The position numbers and the translations under genes were made by a program. The notes below the pieces were generated by a model that worked only from the letters and a program-made list of their open reading frames with translations, searched no databases and was not told where the DNA came from. Below are positions 24,691 through 32,747 of a DNA stretch of 64,000 nt, piece after piece. Origin of the DNA: Mesorhizobium sp. (GTDB taxonomy: Bacteria; Pseudomonadota; Alphaproteobacteria; Rhizobiales; Rhizobiaceae); the NCBI RefSeq assembly GCF_017306545.1, contig NZ_JAFKID010000008.1, forward strand, positions 62,001 to 126,000, read 5' to 3'. The stretch's first letter is position 1. Each line of letters begins with the position of its first letter.

Positions 24691-25608
24691 TTAGCCTGCC
24701 GCCATCTGGCCTGCTTCCCAACCCAGGATGGCGCGCTTGCGCGTCAGGCCCCAATGGTAGCCGGTCAGCGCGCCGGATTTGCCGAGCGCCCGGTGGCAGG
24801 GCACGACGAAGGACAGGGGGTTGGCGCCGACCGCCGCCCCCACCGCACGGCTTGCCGTCGGCTGGCCGATCCGGCCGGCTATGTCGGAATAGGTGCAGGC
24901 GCGGCCCATCGGCACGCGCAGCAGCGCCTCCCAGACACGAAGCTGGAAATCGGAGCCGATCATGACGACGCGCAGCGGCCGGTCGGACCGCCATTGCGCC
25001 GGATCGAAGATGCGTGCCGCATAAGGCGCGGTCGCAGCCATGTCCTCGACATAGGTTGCGTTCGGCCAGCGGCCGGTCATGTCGGCGAGTGCTGCGCGCT
25101 CCTCGCCGGCGTCGGTGAAGGCGAGCCCCGCCAGGCCGCGGTCCGTGACCATGATCAGCGCGATGCCGAAGGGCGAGATGTGATAGCCGTAGCGCATGGT
25201 GAGCCCGGCGCCGCGGCTCTTGTAGTCGCCCGGCGACATCGCTTCGTGGGTGACGAACAGATCATGCAGCCGGCCGGGGCCGGACATGCCGAGTTCGAAC
25301 GAGGTTTCGAGCAGCGGCATGCCGGAATCCAGCAGCCGGCGCGCATGGTCGAGCGTCACGGCCTGCAAAAAGGCCTTCGGCGACAGGCCGGCCCAGCGGG
25401 TGAACAGTTTCTGCAATCCGTTCGGCGTCTCGCCGACCGCTTCGGCCAGCACTTCCAGCGACGGCTGGTCGCGATAGTCGAGGCTGATCTTCTCGATGGC
25501 GCGGCGCACCACTTCGTAGTCGCTGCCTTCCGGCGTGATGTCCCTTTCGAGGACGGGATGCGGCTTCATCTTCGGCATGGATGCAGTCATAGACATATGA
25601 GCGTTCAT
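24691..25608 (-). CDS. Ada-like AraC-HTH plus methylated-DNA-cysteine methyltransferase
   Basis: This 305-residue protein joins an AraC-type DNA-binding domain (about 45-130, LDHARRLLDSGMPLLETSFE) to an O6-methylguanine DNA methyltransferase domain (about 215-300). The acceptor cysteine is C271 in VVPCHRALGKSGALTGYHWG. The N-terminal zinc domain of E. coli Ada, which takes methyl groups from phosphotriesters, is missing, so activation cannot follow the classical Ada route. GGAG lies 8 nt before ATG 25608; upstream codons have no ribosome site. A hairpin terminator follows. Confidence 0.9.
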   Translation of the reverse strand: MNAHMSMTASMPKMKPHPVLERDITPEGSDYEVVRRAIEKISLDYRDQPSLEVLAEAVGETPNGLQKLFTRWAGLSPKAFLQAVTLDHARRLLDSGMPLLETSFELGMSGPGRLHDLFVTHEAMSPGDYKSRGAGLTMRYGYHISPFGIALIMVTDRGLAGLAFTDAGEERAALADMTGRWPNATYVEDMAATAPYAARIFDPAQWRSDRPLRVVMIGSDFQLRVWEALLRVPMGRACTYSDIAGRIGQPTASRAVGAAVGANPLSFVVPCHRALGKSGALTGYHWGLTRKRAILGWEAGQMAAG

Positions 25609-25798
25609 GGCAATGTCTCCTTGGATGCCGAATATCGGCCTTGGAGCGGGCGCCAGCCACCCGAAACACGCCTGCTTCCCGCCACTTTCCGGGCCGACCA
25701 CTGCTGTCGGCGCTATCCTGGCCAACCAACCGGAACGAGTGGTGCCGGGCCTGCAACCGATCGAGGAGCGCTCAGCCTACGATGCGGAGGCGAAGCGC

Positions 25799-26308
25799 TC
25801 AGCGGGCCTTGGCCCGTGCCAGCGCGCGGGTAAAGGCGGTGGCGAAGCTTTCGCGGTCGTCGGGGTTGAGGAAGGTGCCGATCGGAACGGCCTCGCCCTG
25901 TGCCTCCACCGCCATGCGGGTGATGCCGATCTCGGAATGGCGGGCGATGGAGAAACGCGCCCAGAACGGATTGAAATGGTGGGATTCGGCCTTGCCGGAG
26001 GGCGCCACCTTGAGGATGTCGAGCGCGGTGCGCGACACGATCACCTCCTCATGCGCGCGGGCGGCACGGTAGTTCACGCGAAAGGCGAGATAGAGGCCGA
26101 GTACGTCGAGCCCGAAGAAGCCGAAGATCGGCCAGGCGCCGCGCGAGATCATGACGACGCCGGTGACGGTCCAGCCGAACAGCAGCGTACCCATCAGGAT
26201 CATGAAGCCGGTGCGCCCCAACGAGCGGTGCGGGGTCAGGAAAGCGTGGAAGAAAGGTTCGTCGGCGGCGAAATTTGCGGCGGCGGAGGCGGCGTTTGTA
26301 TCGCTCAT
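25799..26308 (-). CDS. DUF2244 domain membrane protein
   Basis: The 169-residue protein has two membrane segments (about 35-55 and 60-80) and a cytoplasmic C-terminal domain. The motif FNPFWARFSI after EEVIVSRTALDILKV marks DUF2244, an alphaproteobacterial family without known function. It is divergent to nth with 23 bp between start codons. A perfect TATAAT on the minus strand lies 8 bp before the ATG, so the mRNA could be almost leaderless. Confidence 0.8.
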   Translation of the reverse strand: MSDTNAASAAANFAADEPFFHAFLTPHRSLGRTGFMILMGTLLFGWTVTGVVMISRGAWPIFGFFGLDVLGLYLAFRVNYRAARAHEEVIVSRTALDILKVAPSGKAESHHFNPFWARFSIARHSEIGITRMAVEAQGEAVPIGTFLNPDDRESFATAFTRALARAKAR

Positions 26309-26316
26309 GATCCCTC

Positions 26317-26345
26317 ATTATAGGAGTTTGCATGAGCACACCCAA
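26317..26345 (-). promoter_or_regulatory. Candidate promoter of the DUF2244 gene, inside the nth start
   Basis: TTGGGT (26345-26340) and a consensus TATAAT (26322-26317) are 17 bp apart on the minus strand. Transcription would start at about the ATG at 26308, giving a leader of only a few bases. Confidence 0.5.
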
Positions 26346-27123
26346 GCCGAAAGATCGCCGCACCGCGAAAACAGCGCCGCCCCGCCGGAGCGGCGCCAAG
26401 GCCGTCACGCGAAAGAGGCCGGCCTCGCTCTACGGCCCGGCCGAGGTGCACGAGATCTTCCGCCGCTTTTCGGTGCAGCGGCCGGAACCGCAGGGCGAAC
26501 TGGAATACGTCAACGCCTTCACGCTCCTGGTGGCGGTGGTGCTGTCGGCGCAGGCGACGGACGCCGGGGTCAACAAGGCGACGCGCGCTCTGTTCAGGGC
26601 GGCCGACACGCCGGAAAAGATGGCGGCGCTGGGCGAAGCGAAGATCGGCGCCTATATCCGCACCATCGGGCTGTGGCGCGGCAAGGCGAAGAATGTCGCC
26701 GCACTTTCCGAGGCGCTGGTGCGGGACCACGGCGGCGAGGTGCCCGAGACGCGCGAGGACCTGGTCAAGCTGCCCGGCGTCGGGCGCAAGACCGCTAACG
26801 TCGTGCTCAACATCGCCTTCGGCCAGCATACGATGGCGGTGGACACGCACATCTTCCGCATCGGCAACCGTATCGGGCTGGCGCCGGGCAAGACGCCGGA
26901 GGAAGTCGAGAAGCGGCTGATCGAGGTCATTCCCGACGAATATATGCGTCATGCGCATCACTGGCTGATCCTGCACGGGCGCTATGTCTGCAAGGCGCGC
27001 AAGCCGGACTGCCCGGCTTGCGTCATCGCCGACATCTGCAAGGCGGAGGTCAAGACCACCGACGTGCCGGCGCCGCAGGTCGAGATTGCGCCGCTCGGGC
27101 CTCCAGGCTCGACGACCGATTAA
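26332..27123 (+). CDS. nth: Endonuclease III
   Basis: Nth is a cytoplasmic DNA glycosylase and AP lyase that removes oxidised pyrimidines in base-excision repair. The 263-residue protein has the helix-hairpin-helix LPGVGRKTANVVLNIAFG with catalytic K153, the catalytic D171 in AVDTHIFRIGNRIGL, and a C-X6-C-X2-C-X5-C iron-sulfur motif (CKARKPDCPACVIADIC). The N-terminus is about 40 residues longer and basic, as often seen in the order. GGAG lies 5 nt before ATG 26332. It overlaps the convergent DUF2214 gene by 4 bp. Confidence 0.96.
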   Translation: MSTPKPKDRRTAKTAPPRRSGAKAVTRKRPASLYGPAEVHEIFRRFSVQRPEPQGELEYVNAFTLLVAVVLSAQATDAGVNKATRALFRAADTPEKMAALGEAKIGAYIRTIGLWRGKAKNVAALSEALVRDHGGEVPETREDLVKLPGVGRKTANVVLNIAFGQHTMAVDTHIFRIGNRIGLAPGKTPEEVEKRLIEVIPDEYMRHAHHWLILHGRYVCKARKPDCPACVIADICKAEVKTTDVPAPQVEIAPLGPPGSTTD

Positions 27124-27575
27124 AGGCCGTAGCCGCGGGCCATCGCGGCGGCGAAGACCGGAATGAGCAGGAAGAGCGCGGCCTCGGCGCGGATGCAGGT
27201 CCTCACCGGAGCGAGTTGGGCCTCAGGCACCCGCCAATCCGGATCGGCACCGGCCAGCCGCCTCCAGGAGAGGAAGCGCATGGTCGGCATGATCGACAAG
27301 AGCCCGACGCCGGCGAACGCGGCCATCTTGGCCCAGAACGCCCAGTTGTAGACGTAGAATTCCCAGCCTTTCAGGCCCCAATAGACGCGCGCCGCGCCGA
27401 CGGCGACCACCAGCATGGCGACGATGCCGTAGTGCCGGTCGATGCCGGCCAGCCGCCGCACGGTCGCCGCGTTCATCTCGTTGCGGACCAGCACGAATTC
27501 GGCGGCGATGATGCCGGCAAGCGAGAACACCAGCAGATGGTGCAGGATGGCAAGGACGAGATCCGTGGTGTCCAT
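27120..27575 (-). CDS. DUF2214 family membrane protein
   Basis: This 151-residue protein has four predicted membrane segments. DLVLAILHHLLVFSLAGIIA with EFVLVRNEM begins the domain, followed by RHYGIVAMLVVAVGAARVYW and WAFWAKMAAFAGVGLLSIMP. This is the DUF2214 pattern, with conserved histidines (HH at 12-13, H48) that might bind metal or haem; that is inference. Function is unknown. Its 3' end overlaps nth. Confidence 0.8.
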   Translation of the reverse strand: MDTTDLVLAILHHLLVFSLAGIIAAEFVLVRNEMNAATVRRLAGIDRHYGIVAMLVVAVGAARVYWGLKGWEFYVYNWAFWAKMAAFAGVGLLSIMPTMRFLSWRRLAGADPDWRVPEAQLAPVRTCIRAEAALFLLIPVFAAAMARGYGL

Positions 27576-27721
27576 TTTCTCCTCGAATCGCGGGAGGGCC
27601 GGCGCAAAGTAGCACCGTTCGGCAAGGACCGCAGCGCCGGCTGGCGCGCCATGGGCGCGGTTCTGGCCCTTGCCTTTATGCGCCCGCCGAAGGATGCGAG
27701 GCGCCTCGATGGAGAAAGCCG

Positions 27722-28264
27722 ATGCCTGTTCGCCTGACTGTGGCGCCGACCCTCGAAACCGAGCGCGCGATCCTTCGTCCGCACCGGGTGGAGGATTTCG
27801 ACGCCTATTGCGCCATGGGCACCGATCCGGCCGTGTTCCGCTTCATCGGCGGCAGGGCGCGCACGCGCGAGGAAAGCTGGCAGCGCCTGCTGCGCCATCC
27901 GGGCATGTGGGCGCTGATCGGTTTCGGCTTCTGGGCGATCGAGGACAAGGCGAGCGGACGCTTCATCGGCGAAGCGGGCTTCCACGAACTGAAGCGCGCC
28001 ATCGAGCCGTCGATAGAAGGGGTGCCGGAGGCCGGCTGGTCGCTTGTTGCCGGCTTGCAGGGCAGGGGATTGGGCAGCGAGATCGTGCGGCGGATGCACG
28101 AATGGGCCGACGCCGCCCTGCAAGCCGCGCGCACCGTCTGCATCATCGATCCCGAGAATGCACCGTCGCTCGGCGTCGCCCGCAGATGCGGCTATCGCGA
28201 ATACGCCCGCACCACCTACAACGACCATCCCACCATCCTGCTTGAGCGGGCGGCTCGCGTTTGA
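27722..28264 (+). CDS. GNAT acetyltransferase, RimJ/RimL type
   Basis: The 180-residue cytoplasmic N-acetyltransferase has an N-terminal LETERAILRPHRVEDFDAYC, then RFIGEAGFHELKR, the acetyl-CoA loop GLQGRGLGSEIVRRMHEWAD, and the C-terminal ENAPSLGVARRCGYRE. It resembles the RimJ/RimL group that acetylates protein N-termini or small amines. GGAG is 7 nt before ATG 27722. The target is not predictable. Confidence 0.87.
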   Translation: MPVRLTVAPTLETERAILRPHRVEDFDAYCAMGTDPAVFRFIGGRARTREESWQRLLRHPGMWALIGFGFWAIEDKASGRFIGEAGFHELKRAIEPSIEGVPEAGWSLVAGLQGRGLGSEIVRRMHEWADAALQAARTVCIIDPENAPSLGVARRCGYREYARTTYNDHPTILLERAARV

Positions 28265-28288
28265 ACGGGCGCCGGCATGGTGTTTTCG

Positions 28289-28332
28289 TTGACAGGCCTC
28301 CTTCGATCTGCATGACTTCACGCATACGTGAA
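28289..28332 (+). promoter_or_regulatory. Candidate promoter and operator of the tct operon
   Basis: TTGACA at 28289-28294 could be a -35, although the matching -10 region (around 28312) is weak. A perfect inverted repeat TTCACG-N4-CGTGAA at 28317-28332 follows, about 60 bp before the tctC start, and fits an operator for a dimeric regulator. No regulator gene is next to the operon. Confidence 0.4.
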
Positions 28333-28394
28333 CGATCGATCGCGGCTTTGTGAAAGGGCGCCAGGAAAGCGCGCCACAATCGGGAGGACAAACC

Positions 28395-29360
28395 ATGCTG
28401 AACAGACGCGCATTCCTGGCGAGCACCGCTGCCGGACTGGTGGCGGCTCATCTCGCGCCCGCGTTCGCGGCCGACGCGCCGCAACTCGAAATCTTCGTGC
28501 CGGCAGCGCCCGGCGGCGGCTGGGACCAGACCGGCCGCACCATCGACCAGGTGCTGCGCAAGGAGGGGCTTATCTCGGGCTCGCAGATCACCAATGTCGG
28601 CGGCGCCGGCGGCACGGTCGGCCTGCCGCAGTTCGTCAGCCGCTACAAGGGCAAGGGTAACTCGCTCATGGTCGGCGGCATGGTCATGGTCGGCGCCATC
28701 ATCGCCAACAAGTCGGCGGTGACACTCGATCAGGTGACGCCGATCGCCCGGCTGACCGGCGAGTTCGAGGCGCTGGTGGTGCCGGCGGCCTCGCCGTTCA
28801 AGACGGTCGCCGACTTCATCGCCGCGCTCAAGGAAGACCCGACCAAGGTGCCGGTGGCCGGCGGCTCGGCCGGCGGCTCCGACCACATCCTGTTCGGCCT
28901 GATGGCCAAGACGGCCGGCGTCGATCCGACCAAGATCTCCTATGTGCCGTTCGCCGGCGGCGGAGAGGCGCTGGCAGCCCTGCTCGGCAACCAGGTGGCC
29001 GGCGGCATTTCCGGCTACGGCGAGTTCTCCGAGCAGGTCAAGGCCGGCGCGCTGCGTGTGCTGGCGATTTCCGCCGACAAGCGGCAGGAGGGCATCGACG
29101 CGCCGACATTGAAGGAGTCGGGCGTCGACATCGAGCTGTTCAACTGGCGCGGCGTCTTCGCTCCGCCGGACGTTTCGGCCGAGGACAAGGCGGCGATGGT
29201 CAAGATGATGGAGGACATGACCAAGAGCGCCTCCTGGGCGGAGGAGTGCAAGAACCGCCAGTGGACGTCCATTCCGCTCACCGGCGAAGCCTACGAGACG
29301 TTTCTCAAGGAAGACATCGTCCGCATCCAGGGCATCCTGAAGGACCTCGGCCTCGCCTGA
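28395..29360 (+). CDS. tctC: Tricarboxylate-binding receptor TctC family
   Basis: This 321-residue periplasmic protein captures a carboxylate for the TctAB carrier. The signal peptide is MLNRRAFLASTAAGLVAAHL, cut after AFA, and RRAFL suggests Tat export. The mature part has IFVPAAPGGGWDQTGRTIDQ, the TctC ligand loop, and GGSAGGSDHILFGLMAKTAG near the second carboxylate-binding site. GGAGG is 7 nt before ATG 28395. A terminator-like hairpin follows it, so the binding protein is probably made in excess over the membrane parts. Confidence 0.92.
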   Translation: MLNRRAFLASTAAGLVAAHLAPAFAADAPQLEIFVPAAPGGGWDQTGRTIDQVLRKEGLISGSQITNVGGAGGTVGLPQFVSRYKGKGNSLMVGGMVMVGAIIANKSAVTLDQVTPIARLTGEFEALVVPAASPFKTVADFIAALKEDPTKVPVAGGSAGGSDHILFGLMAKTAGVDPTKISYVPFAGGGEALAALLGNQVAGGISGYGEFSEQVKAGALRVLAISADKRQEGIDAPTLKESGVDIELFNWRGVFAPPDVSAEDKAAMVKMMEDMTKSASWAEECKNRQWTSIPLTGEAYETFLKEDIVRIQGILKDLGLA

Positions 29361-29371
29361 GCCTGACGCAA

Positions 29372-29395
29372 GGGGCGGCGCGGCCGCCCCTTTCT
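29372..29395 (+). terminator. Attenuator-type terminator between tctC and tctB
   Basis: GGGGCGGC (29372-29379), a 3-nt loop and GCCGCCCC (29383-29390) form a perfect 8-bp GC stem followed by TTTCT. It lies 11 bp after the tctC stop and 70 bp before tctB. Confidence 0.75.
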
Positions 29396-29465
29396 CCCGC
29401 GCCGGCGGAGAGGGACGGCGGCGCGGACGCATGCGGTGACGGTCTTGCGACCCCAGGGAGGACCT

Positions 29466-30002
29466 ATGAGCGTTCACGACGAACCCGCCGCCCCCCGCGG
29501 CGTTGCCATGCCCGAACTGCTGATCGGCCTCGGCATGCTGGCGGCGGCCGGGGCGGTGTTGTGGCAGACGATGGCGATCCCGGTGTCGCCGCTCTATTCC
29601 AAGGTCGGGCCGACCGTTTTTCCCTACATCACCACCTGCGGCATGCTGGTGCTGGCGGTGCTGCTCATCAAGGCCGCCGTGCAGGGCGGCTGGCAGCCGG
29701 ACGAGGAGAAGGAGACGCCGACGGATTGGAGGTCGATGGGCTTCACCGTCGCCGGCCTGGTCGCCAACCTGGTGCTGATCGACCCGCTCGGCTTCACGTT
29801 CGCCTCGACCGTCATGTTCGTGCTGATCTGCTACGGCTTCGGCAGCAGGCGTCCGCTGCGCGACGGGCTGACCGGGCTGGTGCTGGCGCTCGCAGCCTAT
29901 TTCGGCTTCGCCAAGGCGCTCGGCGTCAATATCGGTGCCGGCGTGGTGGAGAACGGCGCCAACGGCGCCTTGGCGACCGTCGCAAGCTGGTTCGGAGCCT
30001 GA
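29466..30002 (+). CDS. tctB: Tripartite tricarboxylate transporter small membrane protein TctB
   Basis: TctB is the four-helix inner-membrane partner of TctA. The 178-residue protein has four hydrophobic segments; [20 protein letters not shown] is the conserved TctB loop, where the family often has GP.fFP. The start ATG 29466 is preceded by GGGAGG. It lies 4 bp upstream of tctA. The sequence is weakly conserved in general, so the call also rests on its place between tctC and tctA. Confidence 0.88.
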   Translation: MSVHDEPAAPRGVAMPELLIGLGMLAAAGAVLWQTMAIPVSPLYSKVGPTVFPYITTCGMLVLAVLLIKAAVQGGWQPDEEKETPTDWRSMGFTVAGLVANLVLIDPLGFTFASTVMFVLICYGFGSRRPLRDGLTGLVLALAAYFGFAKALGVNIGAGVVENGANGALATVASWFGA

Positions 30003-30006
30003 CGTC

Positions 30007-31530
30007 ATGGATACCTTCGCCCAGCTCGCCCACGGCTTTGTCATCGCCTTTTCGCCGGTCAACCTGCTGTGGTGCCTGCTCGGCACCACGCTCGGCACCG
30101 CCATCGGCGTCCTGCCCGGCCTCGGGCCGGCGCTGACCATCGCGCTTTTGTTGCCGATCACCTACCAGGTAGCGCCGGAAGCCTCCTTCATCCTGTTCGC
30201 CGGCATCTATTACGGCGCCATGTACGGCGGCTCGACCACCTCGATCCTGCTCAACACGCCGGGCGAAAGCGCCACCATCGTCACCGCCCTGGAAGGCAAC
30301 AGGATGGCGCGCTCAGGTCGTGGCGGCGCGGCGCTTGCAACCTCGGCCATCGGCTCCTTCGTCGCCGGCACCATCGGCACGCTCGGCGTCGCCTTCCTGG
30401 CGCCGGTGGTGGTGAAGTTCGCGCTGTCTTTCGGCCCGGCCGAGTATTTCTCGCTGATGGTGCTGGCTTTCATCACCGTCTCGGCGGTGCTCGGCTCGTC
30501 GGCCGTGCGAGGGCTCGCCAGCCTGTTCATCGGCTTCGTCGTCGGCATGGTCGGCGTCGACCTGCAAACCGGCCAGCCGCGCTTCACCTTCGGCCTGACG
30601 CAACTGCTGGACGGGGTGGACGTCATCATCGTCGCCGTCGGTCTGTTCGCCGTCGGCGAAACGCTTTACGTCGCCTCGCGCCGCTATGCCGGCAAGGACG
30701 AGATCGTGCCGCTGAAAGGTTCGCTCTACATGACGGCGCAGGAATGGGCGCGCTCGTGGAAGGCTTGGATTCGCGGCGCGTTCATCGGCTTCCCGATCGG
30801 CGCCATGCCGGCCGGCGGCGCCGAAATCCCGACCTTCCTGTCCTATGCCATCGAGAAAAAACTGTCGAAGCACAAGGACGAGTTCGGCACAACGGGCGCC
30901 ATTGAGGGCGTCGCCGGGCCGGAAGCGGCCAACAACGCCTCGGCCGCCGGCGTGCTGGTGCCAATGCTGACGCTCGGCCTGCCGACCTCGGCCACCGCAG
31001 CCATCATGCTGTCGGCCTTCCAGAGCTACGGTATCAATCCCGGCCCGCTTTTGTTCACCACGCAGGGCGATCTGGTGTGGGGCCTGATCGCTTCGCTGTT
31101 CATCGCCAACGTCATCCTCGTCATCCTCAACCTGCCGCTGATCGGCCTTTGGGTGAAGCTCTTGAAGATACCGGCGCCGCAGCTCTACGCCGGCATCCTG
31201 GTGTTCGCCACCGTCGGCACCTACGGCATTTCGCAATCGCCGATCGACCTCGTCGTGCTCTACCTGCTCGGCGCCATCGGTTTCCTGATGCGGCGCTTCG
31301 ACTTTCCGACTGCGCCCGTCATCATCGGCATGATCCTCGGGCCGTTGGCGGAAGCGCAGTTCCGCCGCGCCATGACCATCGCCAACGGCGACTGGACGGT
31401 CTTCTTCACCCGCCCACTGTCGCTGACGCTGCTGGCGTTGGCCTTCATCGGCCTGCTCGGCCCACACATCTGGGGCTATGTCGAGCGGCGCCGGCTCAAG
31501 GGGCAGGAGGCGATACCGGGCGATGCGTGA
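30007..31530 (+). CDS. tctA: Tripartite tricarboxylate transporter large permease TctA
   Basis: TctA is the 10-12 helix inner-membrane carrier that imports the ligand delivered by TctC, driven by an ion gradient. The 507-residue protein has the two conserved glycine-rich repeats: [20 protein letters not shown] near 37-56 with [20 protein letters not shown], and [20 protein letters not shown] with [10 protein letters not shown] in the second half. Length and order fit the family. Members carry citrate, tartrate, phthalate, glutamate or similar acids; the two enzymes encoded next suggest a citrate-like acid. Confidence 0.95.
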   Translation: MDTFAQLAHGFVIAFSPVNLLWCLLGTTLGTAIGVLPGLGPALTIALLLPITYQVAPEASFILFAGIYYGAMYGGSTTSILLNTPGESATIVTALEGNRMARSGRGGAALATSAIGSFVAGTIGTLGVAFLAPVVVKFALSFGPAEYFSLMVLAFITVSAVLGSSAVRGLASLFIGFVVGMVGVDLQTGQPRFTFGLTQLLDGVDVIIVAVGLFAVGETLYVASRRYAGKDEIVPLKGSLYMTAQEWARSWKAWIRGAFIGFPIGAMPAGGAEIPTFLSYAIEKKLSKHKDEFGTTGAIEGVAGPEAANNASAAGVLVPMLTLGLPTSATAAIMLSAFQSYGINPGPLLFTTQGDLVWGLIASLFIANVILVILNLPLIGLWVKLLKIPAPQLYAGILVFATVGTYGISQSPIDLVVLYLLGAIGFLMRRFDFPTAPVIIGMILGPLAEAQFRRAMTIANGDWTVFFTRPLSLTLLALAFIGLLGPHIWGYVERRRLKGQEAIPGDA

Positions 31531-31559
31531 GCTGCGATCCTGTCCATGACGGACATGCC

Positions 31560-32747
31560 ATGACGGGCCTGCTCGCCGGCATCCGGGTACTGGACCTCAC
31601 CAATGTGCTCGCCGGTCCCTACTGTGCCTATCAGCTTGCGCTGCTCGGCGCCGATGTCATCAAAGTCGAGCAGCCGGGTGGCGGCGACCTGGCGCGCCAG
31701 CTCGGAGCCTCGCCGGAACTGAACAAGGCACATATGGGAGCCTCCTTCCTGGCACAGAACGCCGGCAAGCGCTCCGTCGCGCTCGATCTCAAGGATGAAA
31801 CGGACCGTCGGCGCTTCCTCGATCTCGTCGCCAGCGCGGATGCGCTGGTGGAAAATTTCCGGCCCGGCGTGATGAAACGGCTGGGGCTGGACTACGAGGC
31901 GCTGAAGGCGGTGCGGCCGAACCTGGTCTACTGCGCCATTTCCGGCTTCGGCCAGAGCGGGCCGATGCGCGGCAATCCGGCCTACGACCAGATCGTGCAG
32001 GGCCTGTCCGGCGTCATGAGCATCACCGGGACGCCCGATGCGGCGCCGCTGCGCGTCGGCTACCCGGTCGCCGACACGCTGGGCGGGCTGACCGGCGCCT
32101 TCGCTATAGCCGCAGCGCTTGTGCGCCAGAAAGCCAGCGGTGAGGGTGCCTTCCTCGACGTGTCGATGCTGGAATGCACGCTGTCGGCGCTCGGCTGGCC
32201 GGTTTCCAACTACCTGACGGCAGGCGTCGAGCCGGGGCCGATGGGCAATGAGAACATGACGGCCGCGCCTTCCGGTGCGTTCGCGGCCGCCGACGGGCTT
32301 CTCAACATCGCCGCCAACAAGCAGGAACAGTTCGTGACCCTGTGCGGGCTGATCGGCCGACCGGAACTGGCGACGGACCCGCGCTTTGCCGAGCGCGAGA
32401 CGCGCAAGCAGAACCGTTTTGCGCTGAAAGCGCTGATCGAGGCGGCGCTTGCCGGCGACACGGCGGCCGCGTGGGAGGAAAGGCTGAACCGCGCCGGCGT
32501 TCCGGCCGGGCGGGTGCTGACCATTCCGCAGGCGCTGGCCGAAGAGCAGGTCGTCAGGCGCGGCATGACGGTGCGGTTCGAGGCCGTGCCGGGTTCGGAT
32601 CGCCCGGTGACGGTGGTGCGTGGCGGCTTCCTTGTCGATGGTGTGGCCTCGGCACCTGTACGGCCGCCGCCGGCGCTCGGCCAACACAACCGGGAGGTTC
32701 TGGACGGCCTGGTGGAGAAGACCGCGACGGAGGATCCCCATGAGTAA
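31560..32747 (+). CDS. Class III (CaiB/BaiF) CoA-transferase
   Basis: The 395-residue cytoplasmic enzyme moves CoA between carboxylic acids through aspartyl-anhydride intermediates. The family block GIRVLDLTNVLAGPYCAYQL is at the N-terminus, ENFRPGVMKRLGLDYEALKA follows, and the catalytic aspartate is about D142 in NPAYDQIVQGLSGVMSITG. It starts 29 bp after tctA and overlaps the lyase gene by 8 bp, so the three are translated together. Likely job: form a CoA thioester of the imported acid using succinyl-CoA or acetyl-CoA. That assignment is inference from context. Confidence 0.9.
   Translation: MTGLLAGIRVLDLTNVLAGPYCAYQLALLGADVIKVEQPGGGDLARQLGASPELNKAHMGASFLAQNAGKRSVALDLKDETDRRRFLDLVASADALVENFRPGVMKRLGLDYEALKAVRPNLVYCAISGFGQSGPMRGNPAYDQIVQGLSGVMSITGTPDAAPLRVGYPVADTLGGLTGAFAIAAALVRQKASGEGAFLDVSMLECTLSALGWPVSNYLTAGVEPGPMGNENMTAAPSGAFAAADGLLNIAANKQEQFVTLCGLIGRPELATDPRFAERETRKQNRFALKALIEAALAGDTAAAWEERLNRAGVPAGRVLTIPQALAEEQVVRRGMTVRFEAVPGSDRPVTVVRGGFLVDGVASAPVRPPPALGQHNREVLDGLVEKTATEDPHE

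Noticed and set aside
28350..28394. Upstream start for the TctC receptor, 15 codons before the ATG
   Set aside because: It would put polar residues before the signal peptide and has no ribosome site; GGAGG is correctly placed for 28395.
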